NCBI GenBank assembly: GCA_018262455.1
Contig: JAGSPR010000422.1
Coordinates: 1 to 5,629, forward strand
Direction of reading: 5' to 3'
Length of the DNA stretch: 5,629 nt
DNA from: Deltaproteobacteria bacterium
GTDB lineage: Bacteria > Myxococcota > Polyangia > Haliangiales > Haliangiaceae
Shown: one piece after another, positions 1 to 5,629 of the stretch
Layout: every line of letters begins with the position of its first letter
Position numbering within the stretch: position 1 is the stretch's first letter
The notes under the pieces: generated by a model
Told to the model about the DNA's origin: nothing
The model's input: the letters and a program-made list of their open reading frames with translations, nothing else
Databases searched by the model: none
Position numbers and translations under genes: made by a program

Positions 1-28
1 TCGGGCTCGGGCTCGGGCTCGGGCTCGG
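1..28. repeat. Tandem hexamer repeat (TCGGGC)n
   Basis: The window opens with four full copies of TCGGGC followed by a partial TCGG. It may continue upstream of the window. Read in the frame of the gene that follows, it encodes alternating Ser-Gly, which would be a flexible linker. Because the unit is six bases, copy-number change would lengthen or shorten the linker without shifting the frame. On the other strand it would read as Pro-Glu or Pro-Ser repeats, so coding on the plus strand is inferred from continuity with the downstream frame. Confidence 0.85.
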
Positions 29-918
29 TGCGTGATCCTTGGGACCCACCGGCGAGCGGCGCGGCCCAGGCCGATCCCGATGCGCCGCCGGATGTGGTCA
101 CGACGAAGGCGCTCGCAGACAAGGCGTGCCCGAAGGTCATCGCGCCGTACTTCTACCGGATCGAGAAGCACGGCAAGGTCTCGTACGCGCTCGGTTCGCG
201 TCACATCGGCGTATCCCTCGCGAAGCTGCCTCCAGGCATCAAGCAGCAGCTCGAGGCTGCCTCGCTCGTCGTGTTCGAAGTCCCGCCTGGCGATGAAGGC
301 GAGGAATCGCCCGCGGCGCTGACGTCGGTGCCCGACCAGCTCGGTCCCGCGCTGTGGGACCGCTACCGCAAGCTCGTCGGGTCCGCGAACGCGACGGCCG
401 TCGAGCACGAATCGCCGTTGGTCGCGATGGTGACACTCATGGCGCTCTACGAGGACAAGACCTCCATGCTCGACACCGAGATCCAGCAGCTCGTCACCGG
501 CGCGCACATCGCGACCGCCGGGCTCGAGTCATCGACGTTCCAGGACAAGCTCCTCGTCGAGCTGCTCGACACGCGCATGCTGAAGGCCACGGTGGCCGGG
601 ACACCCGACCGAGCGACCCTCGAGCGCGAGGCCGTCGAGGACCTGAACGAGTACTGTGCCGGCACCGACGAGACACCGGGCATGGACGTACACAGCCGTA
701 CGCAGCTCGAAGCGGCCGGCTACAGCAAGGGCGAGATCGCCAGGATCGACGACAAGATGGTCGACGCCCGCAATCGCGCCTGGATCCCGAAGCTCGACAC
801 GATGTTCACGAAAGGCAGGGTCTTCGTGGTGGTCGGGGCCGATCACCTGGTTGGCCCGCGCGGCGTCATCGCGCTACTCGCGGCACGAGGCTGGAAGACG
901 ACCCGCGTCGCGCCGTGA
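1..918 (+). CDS. TraB/GumN (Tiki-like) family protein, 5' partial
   Basis: This is a member of the TraB/PrgY/GumN family (Pfam TraB). Numbering below is from the GTG at base 28, which gives 296 aa. The diagnostic N-terminal GxxH motif is GSRH at residues 56-59 in YALGSRHIG. It is followed by VVFEV with a conserved Glu at 84, a central GLESS at 165-169 matching the family GLE motif, and the C-terminal GADHLVG with a second GxxH at 270-273. In the animal Tiki branch these Glu and His residues form a metalloprotease site. Bacterial members are often exported lipoproteins whose substrate is poorly known. The frame is open to base 1 through a Ser-Gly repeat and a Pro/Ala/Asp-rich stretch, and the GTG at 28 has no convincing ribosome binding site. 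I therefore treat the gene as starting upstream, probably with a signal peptide or lipobox followed by this linker. A start at 28 is the alternative. The 3' end converges on the kinase gene. Confidence 0.85.
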   Translation, partial: SGSGSGSGSVRDPWDPPASGAAQADPDAPPDVVTTKALADKACPKVIAPYFYRIEKHGKVSYALGSRHIGVSLAKLPPGIKQQLEAASLVVFEVPPGDEGEESPAALTSVPDQLGPALWDRYRKLVGSANATAVEHESPLVAMVTLMALYEDKTSMLDTEIQQLVTGAHIATAGLESSTFQDKLLVELLDTRMLKATVAGTPDRATLEREAVEDLNEYCAGTDETPGMDVHSRTQLEAAGYSKGEIARIDDKMVDARNRAWIPKLDTMFTKGRVFVVVGADHLVGPRGVIALLAARGWKTTRVAP

Positions 919-949
919 TCGGCCGCGCCGAGCGTCACGGCGCCGGATC
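917..949. terminator. Possible hairpin between converging genes
   Basis: Between and across the two stop codons, GCGCCG (925-930) can pair with CGGCGC (938-943) around a 7-base loop. An outer GATC/GATC pair (917-920 with 946-949) could extend the stem after an internal loop. There is no T-tract on either side, so a Rho-independent terminator is only weakly supported. It lies where a shared bidirectional terminator would be expected. Confidence 0.25.
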
Positions 950-2632
950 GAGCTCGACCACGAACCGCGCACCGGGCTCGGCGTGCTCGACCCAGACCCG
1001 ACCGCCCATCGCTTCGACCTGGCTCTTGACGATGGCAAGCCCGAGGCCCGAGCCACCGCGATCGCGGCTACGACCCGGGTCGATCCGATAAAACCTCTCG
1101 AAGATCCGGTCCTCGTGGCCCTTCGGAATGCCGGGGCCGCGATCGAAGATCGAGACCTGGACGCGACCGTCGACGTGCGCGCTGCGGACGCTGACCGTGG
1201 TGTTCCCGCCGTACCTGATCGCGTTATCGATCAGGTTCTGGATCACGTGATCGAGGCCGTCGCGCGTCCCGAGCACGGCGATGCCGTCGGCGACCTGGAC
1301 ATCGATCTGGGCCGTGGGCGTGACGCCTCGCGCCGTGCCCGCTGCATCGCTGATGACCTGGCCGAGCACGATCGGGACGCGCTCCCCGATGGCTTCGGCA
1401 CGGCCTCCCAAGGTATCGAGCAGCACGAGATCATTCACGAGGCCGGCGATGCGTTCGGCATTGCGCTGGATCGTCTGCAAGAACTCCTTCGCGGTGACCT
1501 CGTCGACGGCGCCCCCGAGCAGCGTCTCGGTGTATCCGGAGATCGACGTGATCGGCGTCCGCAGCTCGTGCGCGGCGTTCGACAGAAACTCGCGCCGCAC
1601 CGCCTCGAGTGACCGCATCCGGGTGACGTCATAGAGCACGACGATCGCGCCAGGATCTCCGAGAGGGCGTGCACTCGCGCGGACCGCGCGCCCGAACAAC
1701 TCGAGCTCTGCGTCGGCCTGCTCGCCAGCGAGTGCACGGGTGACGAGCGGCTGCAGCGGCGAGGGCACACGCTCGAGGTCGTCACTCGCGTTGATCAGCG
1801 GCTTCGCCGCATCGTTGACGAGCACGATCTTGCCTCCGCGATCGATGACGACGACGCCCTCGACCAGGCCACCGAACACCACGGAGAGCAGATCGCGCTG
1901 TTGCGTCAGGTCACCAACACGCGCCTTGACCTCGCCGGCCATGTGGTTCATCGCGCGCGCGAGCAGGCCGAGCTCGCCGCCGGCATCGGCGGGAGGGGGC
2001 ACCTCGTAGTCGCCCCGGGCGAGCCTCTCCGCGGTGCGAGTCATCGCCTGCAGCGGGCGGGTGAGGGCACGGATGAAGATCCACGACAGCACCAAGCAGC
2101 CAAGGAACGCGAACAGCGCCCCGACGAGCAGCCGGTTGCGCATGCGCGCGCGCGTCTCGAGGACATCGCCGAGCGGTACCGCGAGCCGGATCGCGCGACC
2201 ACCTTCGGCGGGCACCGCGACGAGGTACTGCGGTGGCTCGTCGTCGCGCAGCTGGCGGATCGCACGACCGACCTCGCCGCGACGGGCCCGGGCCACCTCG
2301 TACGCCTCGCCGATCGGCCTGCCGACCATCGACTGCTCGCTCGAGTCTCCCTGCACCAGCCCATCGGCACCGATGATCGTGATCCTGGTGCCGGTCACGG
2401 CGGCGAGGCGGGGCGGGAGGCGATCGGGGTGGTCAGACTTCTTCAGCCAGGCCGCGACCGACGTCCCCTGCTTCGTCATCCGCGCATCGAGCGACGCGAC
2501 GAGGTCGTTGGCGAGCGTGCGTTCGATCGCGAACAGCGTCCCGCCGCCGATGACGACCACGAGCAATACGAACGTGATCAGCAGCTTGTTGCGGAGCGAG
2601 CTACGCACTCGCCACGAGGGTACCAGACGCAC
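935..2632 (-). CDS. phoR: PhoR-type membrane sensor histidine kinase
   Basis: This is a sensor kinase that autophosphorylates a His and passes the phosphate to the regulator encoded just upstream. The 565 residues show, in order, a transmembrane helix at about 17-36, an extracytoplasmic domain at about 37-165, and a second helix at about 167-190. A HAMP linker follows (about 187-240), then a PAS-like domain (about 246-335; LVEGVVVIDRGGKIVLVND). The HisKA dimerisation helix carries NAAHELRTP, with the phospho-acceptor at His355. The ATPase domain has the N box at N466/N470 (NLIDNAIRYGG), the G1 box DRGPGIP at 497-503, the F box FERFYR at 511-516 and the G2 box GGSGLGL at 526-532. All key catalytic residues are present. 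The large periplasmic domain and PAS resemble PhoR-type kinases, but its signal cannot be read from sequence. The start is uncertain. GTG at 2632 has a G-rich run directly against it, a TTG at 2670 would overlap the phoB stop, and a GTG at 2608 is also possible. Confidence 0.9.
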   Translation of the reverse strand: MRLVPSWRVRSSLRNKLLITFVLLVVVIGGGTLFAIERTLANDLVASLDARMTKQGTSVAAWLKKSDHPDRLPPRLAAVTGTRITIIGADGLVQGDSSEQSMVGRPIGEAYEVARARRGEVGRAIRQLRDDEPPQYLVAVPAEGGRAIRLAVPLGDVLETRARMRNRLLVGALFAFLGCLVLSWIFIRALTRPLQAMTRTAERLARGDYEVPPPADAGGELGLLARAMNHMAGEVKARVGDLTQQRDLLSVVFGGLVEGVVVIDRGGKIVLVNDAAKPLINASDDLERVPSPLQPLVTRALAGEQADAELELFGRAVRASARPLGDPGAIVVLYDVTRMRSLEAVRREFLSNAAHELRTPITSISGYTETLLGGAVDEVTAKEFLQTIQRNAERIAGLVNDLVLLDTLGGRAEAIGERVPIVLGQVISDAAGTARGVTPTAQIDVQVADGIAVLGTRDGLDHVIQNLIDNAIRYGGNTTVSVRSAHVDGRVQVSIFDRGPGIPKGHEDRIFERFYRIDPGRSRDRGGSGLGLAIVKSQVEAMGGRVWVEHAEPGARFVVELDPAP

Positions 2633-2666
2633 CCTCCCCCCAGGCGCTGCCGTATGACGCCCCCGA

Positions 2667-3377
2667 TCAACCCGCGCCGTCGCGCTTGGCGCGATAGCCG
2701 AACCCGTGCACGGTCTCGATCGTCTCGGCCGCCGGGCCGAGGCTCACGCGGAGGCGACGCACGTGGACGTCGACCGTACGCGTGTTGATGTCACCGCGCA
2801 TCTCCCACACCTGCTCGAGCAGCTCCTCGCGTGAGAACACGCGGCCCGGATCGCCGACCAGCAGCTGGAGCAGCTTGTACTCGAGCGGCCGGAGCTGCGT
2901 CAGCACGCCGCTGATCCGCACGTCATGGGTCACGGGGTCGAGCTCGATCGGACCTGTGCGCAGCACGCTGCTGGGATCCCCCGAGGCCGGTCGTGCGCGT
3001 CGCTCGGCGAGCCGGTTGGCGAGCGCCGTGACCCGCAGCACGACCTCCCGGACCGCGAATGGCTTGACGACGTAGTCGTCAGCGCCGACCTCGAGGCCCA
3101 GGATGCGATCCTCGGCCTCGGCCTTCGCGGTCAGCATGATCACGCCGACATCCGAGATCTGCCGATCCCCGCGGATCTGCTTGCACACGTCATAGCCCGA
3201 TTGATCGGGGAGCATGAGATCGAGGACGACCACGTCCGGGTTGTGCTGGCGCACCGCGGCGAGGCCTTCTGCGCCATCGGGCGCGGAGACGACCTCGAAG
3301 CCAGCGACTCGTAGGTTGAACTCGAGAAGGCGGGCGACATCGCGCTCGTCTTCGATGATCACCACGCGTCGTTCCAT
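2667..3377 (-). CDS. phoB: PhoB-type (OmpR family) response regulator
   Basis: This is a 236-residue two-domain response regulator, the usual PhoB/OmpR length. The receiver domain (about 4-120) has the acidic pocket E9-D10, phospho-acceptor Asp53 in VLDLMLPD, Thr83 in MLTAK and Lys105 in VVKPF. The C-terminal winged helix (about 141-231) has LRPLEYKLLQLL, the DPGRVFSREELLEQVW segment and the recognition helix TRTVDVHVRRLR (199-210), all close to the PhoB pattern. It lies 34 bases upstream of the kinase gene and is co-oriented with it, so the two are almost certainly one operon. The ATG at 3377 was chosen because the receiver fold begins immediately after it. The frame stays open upstream to 3707, but that extension lies over modA and has no domain character. 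A Pho-box-like site ends 15 bases before the ATG, suggesting autoregulation. Phosphate specificity is inferred from family resemblance. Another OmpR-family role is possible. Confidence 0.88.
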   Translation of the reverse strand: MERRVVIIEDERDVARLLEFNLRVAGFEVVSAPDGAEGLAAVRQHNPDVVVLDLMLPDQSGYDVCKQIRGDRQISDVGVIMLTAKAEAEDRILGLEVGADDYVVKPFAVREVVLRVTALANRLAERRARPASGDPSSVLRTGPIELDPVTHDVRISGVLTQLRPLEYKLLQLLVGDPGRVFSREELLEQVWEMRGDINTRTVDVHVRRLRVSLGPAAETIETVHGFGYRAKRDGAG

Positions 3378-3392
3378 CGAGCCGAGCCTAAC

Positions 3393-3410
3393 GTAACATG
3401 ATGATGACAG
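3393..3410 (-). promoter_or_regulatory. Pho-box-like site upstream of phoB
   Basis: Read on the minus strand these 18 bases are CTGTCATCATCATGTTAC. The E. coli-type Pho box is two 7-bp direct repeats of CTGTCAT/C separated by 4 bp. Here the first half is a perfect CTGTCAT, the spacer is exactly 4 bp, and the second half, ATGTTAC, matches five of seven positions. The box points toward the PhoB-type gene, whose ATG begins 15 bases further on. That distance is short for the usual class-II geometry, where the -10 lies about 11 bp past the box. Transcription would then start at or inside the annotated start codon, so the transcript is leaderless, the real start is slightly downstream, or the site works differently. 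Confidence 0.5.
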
Positions 3411-3416
3411 GGCGCC

Positions 3417-3430
3417 TCGCCGCGCGGCGA
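3417..3430. promoter_or_regulatory. Perfect 14-bp palindrome, candidate operator
   Basis: TCGCCGCGCGGCGA equals its own reverse complement. It lies 17 bases before the modA-like GTG and 6 bases from the Pho-box-like site. A two-fold symmetric site in a divergent intergenic region is a typical place for a dimeric repressor. It does not resemble the E. coli ModE operator (TATATA half-sites). It could equally form a small hairpin in a 5' leader or be a by-product of high GC content. Confidence 0.3.
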
Positions 3431-3447
3431 CGCGATACGCTGCGGCC

Positions 3448-4218
3448 GTGCGCTTCGTAAGCTTCGTCAGCCTCGTCGTCCTTGTGGTGGTGGCCAGCTG
3501 TTCTGGCAAATCGAGCGACCGGACCGTCCGGGTCGCCGCGGCCGCGGATCTCGCGCGCGCGTTCGACGAGATCGGCAAGGAGTTCAAGAGCCGGACCGGC
3601 ATCACTCCCGAGTTCAACTTCAGCTCGACGGGCCTGCTGGCGAAACAGATCGAGCAAGGCGCGCCGTACTTCCTGTTCGCAGCCGCCAACAAGCAATTCG
3701 TGGACAAGGTGGTGCAAGCCGGTCGCTGCGATGCGAAGACGTCGCGGCTCTATGCGCGTGGCCGGATCGTGGTGTGGACACCGGCGGGGGTCGAAGCACC
3801 GCGCAAGCTCTCCGACCTCGCCGATCCGCGGTTCAAGAAGATCGCGATCGCGAACCCCGAGCACGCGCCGTACGGCACCGCCGCCAAGCAGGCGCTGGAG
3901 AAGGCGGGCGTGTGGCCGCAGATCGAGGATCGCATGGTGCTGGCCGAGAACGTCCAGGCGACGATGCTGTACGCGCGACAAGGCGATGCCCAGGCCGCGA
4001 TCGTGGCGCTCTCGCTCGCGGTGGTCACCGACGGTGGATCGTACATGCCGATCGACCAGGCGCTGCACGACCCGCTCGACCAGCAGCTCGTGGTGTGCGG
4101 CAGCGGCGAAGAGGCGGATGCGGCGCGCCAGCTCGCGGAGTTCATCGCATCGCGGGAAGGCCGCGAGGTGATGTCGCGCTACGGCTTCCTGCTGTCCGAC
4201 GAGAAGCTGCCCAAGTGA
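3448..4218 (+). CDS. modA: ModA-like oxyanion-binding lipoprotein
   Basis: This is a periplasmic substrate-binding protein of the molybdate ABC transporter family (ModA, type II fold), 256 aa, the usual length. Residues 1-17 form a short hydrophobic signal peptide ending in a lipobox (V15-A16-S17-C18), so the mature protein should be a lipoprotein anchored at Cys18. Family signatures follow. They are RVAAAADLARAF near 28-39, the SSTG..AKQIEQGAP block at 59-73, AIANPEHAPYGTAAKQALEKAG at about 133-154 (ModA: IGNPEHxPAG), AENVQATMLYARQGDAQAAIV at 166-186, and a C-terminal SREGREVMSRYGF. Compared with E. coli ModA, the ligand Ser12 position is Asp34, Ser39 aligns with Thr61, and the Tyr170 region reads VALS. 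These variants occur in other ModA-like proteins as I recall them, but the ligand (molybdate, tungstate or another oxyanion) is uncertain. GTG 3448 is the only usable start: upstream the frame reaches a stop at 3394 without another start codon. No modB or modC follows. The stop overlaps the next gene by 4 bases. Confidence 0.85.
   Translation: MRFVSFVSLVVLVVVASCSGKSSDRTVRVAAAADLARAFDEIGKEFKSRTGITPEFNFSSTGLLAKQIEQGAPYFLFAAANKQFVDKVVQAGRCDAKTSRLYARGRIVVWTPAGVEAPRKLSDLADPRFKKIAIANPEHAPYGTAAKQALEKAGVWPQIEDRMVLAENVQATMLYARQGDAQAAIVALSLAVVTDGGSYMPIDQALHDPLDQQLVVCGSGEEADAARQLAEFIASREGREVMSRYGFLLSDEKLPK
4201..4206 (+). promoter_or_regulatory. Ribosome binding site for the PLP enzyme gene
   Basis: GAGAAG lies 8 bases before the GTG at 4215, inside the last codons of the modA-like gene. 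It supports a GTG start in the GTGA overlap rather than any of the earlier in-frame codons, where the frame stays open back to 3774 without matching the enzyme family. Confidence 0.5.
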
Positions 4219-5342
4219 CCCTCGCGCCCGACACCCTCGCGGCCCAGGCACTCCACGCGATCGACGGCGCCACCGGCGCGATCGTGCCTCCGATCCAGCT
4301 TGCCACCACGTATGCCCGCGACGCTGCGTACCAGCTGATCGGGCCCGGTTACACGCGCGACGAAAATCCCACCCCTGTCCACGTCGAGCGCGTGGTCGCG
4401 GCCCTCGAAGGTGGCGCCGCGGCCCTCTCGTTTGCCTCCGGCATGGCGGCCGCCACCGCGGTGTTCCGAGCGCTGTGCAAGCCCGGCGATCATGTGATCG
4501 GCCCGCAGGTCGGCTACTACACGCTGCGCGGCTGGCTCGAGCGGTTCTGCTCACGCTGGGGACTCGGGTTCGACGCCGTCGACACCACCGACCTCGCCGC
4601 CATCCGCGCCGCGATCCGCCCGGGTGTCACGCGGGTCGTGTGGATCGAGACACCGGCGAACCCGACGTGGGAGGTCACCGATATCGCCGCCGTGGCCGCG
4701 GTCGCGCACGCCGCCGGTGCGCTGCTCGCGGTCGACTCGACGTGCGCCACCCCGGTCCACAGCCAGCCGCTCGCGCTGGGTGCCGACCTCGTCATGCATT
4801 CGGCGACGAAGTTCCTCGGCGGTCACGCCGACGTGCTCGCGGGCGTGCTGGTAGCCGCCCGGTGCGACGACGCGTGGGCCGCGCTTGCCGCGCTCCGCCA
4901 CGACGAAGGCGCGTGCCTCGCGCCGATGGATGCCTACTTGTTGTTGCGCGGGATGCGCACGCTCTATGCGCGTGTCGAGCGATCGAGCCGCACCGCGCAG
5001 ACGCTCGCCGAGCGGCTGTCGGCGATCCCCGGGGTGACCGTCCGGTATCCCGGCTTGCCGGGCCACCCTCAGCACGCGATCGCCGCCCGCCAGATGCAGC
5101 GCGGGTTCGGCAGCATGCTCTCGATCCAGGTCGGCGGTGGCACGGACCGCGCGCTCGCAGTGATCAAGCGGCTCGCGCTGTGGATCCCGGCGACCTCGAT
5201 GGGCGGCGTCGAGAGTCTGGTCGAGCACCGCTACACCATCGAAGGCCCGACCACGCCGACGCCGGCCGATCTCCTCCGGCTCTCCGTCGGGCTCGAGCAC
5301 GCGGACGATCTGTTCGAGGATCTGCAGCAGGCCCTGCGATGA
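4215..5342 (+). CDS. PLP-dependent Cys/Met metabolism (trans-sulfuration) enzyme
   Basis: This fold-type I PLP enzyme of the Cys/Met metabolism family (cystathionine gamma-synthase, cystathionine lyases, methionine gamma-lyase) is 375 aa, slightly shorter than the typical 380-400. The N-terminal PPIQLATTYA and YTRDENPT (46-53, with Y46 and R48 that bind PLP phosphate of the partner subunit) are present. FASGMAA follows at 73-79, then IETPANPTWEVTDIAA at 144-159, the PLP-ring Asp174 in AVDSTCATP, and the Schiff-base Lys199 in MHSATKFLGGHADV. The substrate carboxylate Arg355 lies in LLRLSVGLE, with a normal C-terminus. Two places differ from textbook members. The YGGT after the stacking Tyr reads YYTLRGWL (101-108), and the usual MTH loop after GGVESL is replaced by EHRYTIEGPTTPTP (337-350). 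This matches a separate subfamily, so the exact reaction is not assigned. The start is the GTG in the GTGA overlap with modA, and the 3' end overlaps the next gene by ATGA, so translation is probably coupled through all three genes. Confidence 0.88.
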   Translation: MTLAPDTLAAQALHAIDGATGAIVPPIQLATTYARDAAYQLIGPGYTRDENPTPVHVERVVAALEGGAAALSFASGMAAATAVFRALCKPGDHVIGPQVGYYTLRGWLERFCSRWGLGFDAVDTTDLAAIRAAIRPGVTRVVWIETPANPTWEVTDIAAVAAVAHAAGALLAVDSTCATPVHSQPLALGADLVMHSATKFLGGHADVLAGVLVAARCDDAWAALAALRHDEGACLAPMDAYLLLRGMRTLYARVERSSRTAQTLAERLSAIPGVTVRYPGLPGHPQHAIAARQMQRGFGSMLSIQVGGGTDRALAVIKRLALWIPATSMGGVESLVEHRYTIEGPTTPTPADLLRLSVGLEHADDLFEDLQQALR

Positions 5343-5629
5343 AGCTGCGCGTCGCCACGTGCCTGACGCTGCCCGAGGTCGACGCCGACGAGGCTCCGCT
5401 CGCTGCGGCGCTCGCGCGCGCCGGCTTCGAGGCCGTGCTCGCGGCATGGGACGACCCGGAGGTCGACTGGGATGCTCCGATTCCGACCGTGCTGAGATCG
5501 ACTTGGAACTACGCGCTCGAGGTCGAGCGGTTCGCCGCGTGGATCGACCGCGTGAGCGCCGCAGCGCCGCTGCTCAACCCGCGCGAGGTCGTGCGCGACA
5601 ACCTCCACAAGCGCTACCTGCTCGCGCTG
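5339..5629 (+). CDS. Probable ATP-grasp ligase-like protein, 3' partial
   Basis: The frame starts at an ATG overlapping the previous stop as ATGA, with AGCAGG at 5326-5331 as a plausible ribosome binding site 7 bases upstream, and stays open to the window end. The visible 97 residues (MKLRVATCLTLPEVDADEAP at the start) show a Rossmann-like opening strand, then EAVLAAWDDPEVDW (31-44), VLRSTWNYALEVERFAAW (51-68), LLNPREVVRDN (78-88) and HKRYLLAL (90-97). The blocks (V/L)RSTW(D/N)Y..F..W and LLNP..V...N..KRYLL are those I know from the pre-ATP-grasp domain of RimK/glutathione-synthetase-like proteins. The catalytic ATP-grasp domain itself lies beyond the window. Such enzymes join a carboxylate to an amine or thiol using ATP. 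The substrate is unknown. Its coupling to a sulfur-amino-acid PLP enzyme hints at a small-molecule or peptide modification step. Confidence 0.75.
   Translation, partial: MKLRVATCLTLPEVDADEAPLAAALARAGFEAVLAAWDDPEVDWDAPIPTVLRSTWNYALEVERFAAWIDRVSAAAPLLNPREVVRDNLHKRYLLAL

Larger units (their letters stand above)
3378..3447. promoter_or_regulatory. Divergent promoter region between phoB and modA
   Basis: These 70 bases separate two divergently transcribed operons, so they must carry both promoters. They include the most AT-rich stretch nearby (about 3389-3409), the Pho-box-like site and a 14-bp palindrome. No consensus sigma-70 promoter is clear in either direction. Toward modA, GATACG at 3434-3439 is the best -10-like hexamer and would give a start very close to the GTG. 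Neither gene has a strong Shine-Dalgarno sequence here, so short-leader or leaderless transcripts are possible on both sides. Confidence 0.7.

Noticed and set aside
1..28. CRISPR or other array at the window start
   Set aside because: The units are contiguous 6-base repeats without spacers and read in frame with the TraB-family protein.
925..943. Strong Rho-independent terminator
   Set aside because: The stem is only 6 bp and no T-tract follows on either strand, so it is kept only as a low-confidence hairpin.
1901..2788. Plus-strand open frame of 295 codons across the kinase and regulator
   Set aside because: Antisense to the HAMP/sensor part of phoR, with composition that mirrors the opposite strand and no motif.
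3378..3707. N-terminal extension of the PhoB-type gene
   Set aside because: The receiver domain starts right after the ATG at 3377. The 110 extra residues would be antisense to modA and do not resemble any domain.
3774..4214. N-terminal extension of the PLP enzyme upstream of 4215
   Set aside because: This stretch overlaps modA in another frame and is Arg/Gly-rich with no homology character. Family alignment begins at the GTG in the overlap.
3388..4554. Long minus-strand open frame of 388 codons across modA and the PLP gene
   Set aside because: It is Arg/His-rich low-complexity protein with no domain motif, lies antisense to two well-supported genes, and is typical of antisense frames in GC-rich DNA.
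4551..5447. Minus-strand open frame of 298 codons
   Set aside because: It is antisense to the PLP enzyme, strongly Arg-rich and without recognisable family features.

Overview
This is a GC-rich, densely coded bacterial window with third positions dominated by G and C and several GTG starts. Gene content and protein style suggest a Myxococcota (delta-proteobacterial) chromosome. The clues are an OmpR/PhoB-type regulator with a PhoR-type kinase, a ModA-like lipoprotein of a form I associate with that group, and short gaps or overlaps between genes. The taxonomic call is inference from style, not from a marker gene.

Layout. (1) Bases 1-918, plus strand: the 3' part of a TraB/GumN (Tiki-like) family protein. 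Its reading frame is open to the window edge through an in-frame Ser-Gly hexamer repeat. (2) Bases 935-3377, minus strand: a two-component pair transcribed as regulator (phoB-like, 2667-3377) then kinase (phoR-like, 935-2632). The kinase converges on the TraB gene with only 16 bases between stop codons. (3) Bases 3378-3447: a 70-base divergent intergenic region. It holds a good Pho-box-like sequence oriented toward phoB and a perfect 14-bp palindrome nearer to modA. (4) Bases 3448-5629, plus strand: three genes joined by 4-base stop/start overlaps (GTGA, then ATGA). They encode a ModA-like oxyanion-binding lipoprotein, a PLP-dependent Cys/Met-metabolism (trans-sulfuration) enzyme, and the first 97 residues of an ATP-grasp-type protein that runs off the end.

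How they may work together. PhoR and PhoB form a classic membrane sensor kinase and DNA-binding regulator, probably autoregulated through the Pho-box-like site. The divergent operon is less conventional. The modA-like gene has no modB/modC beside it in the window and is instead coupled to a sulfur-amino-acid PLP enzyme and a probable ATP-dependent ligase. Whether this is one pathway or only a compact operon cannot be decided from the window, but it is the most interesting arrangement here. I see no rRNA, tRNA, CRISPR array, insertion sequence or phage gene.
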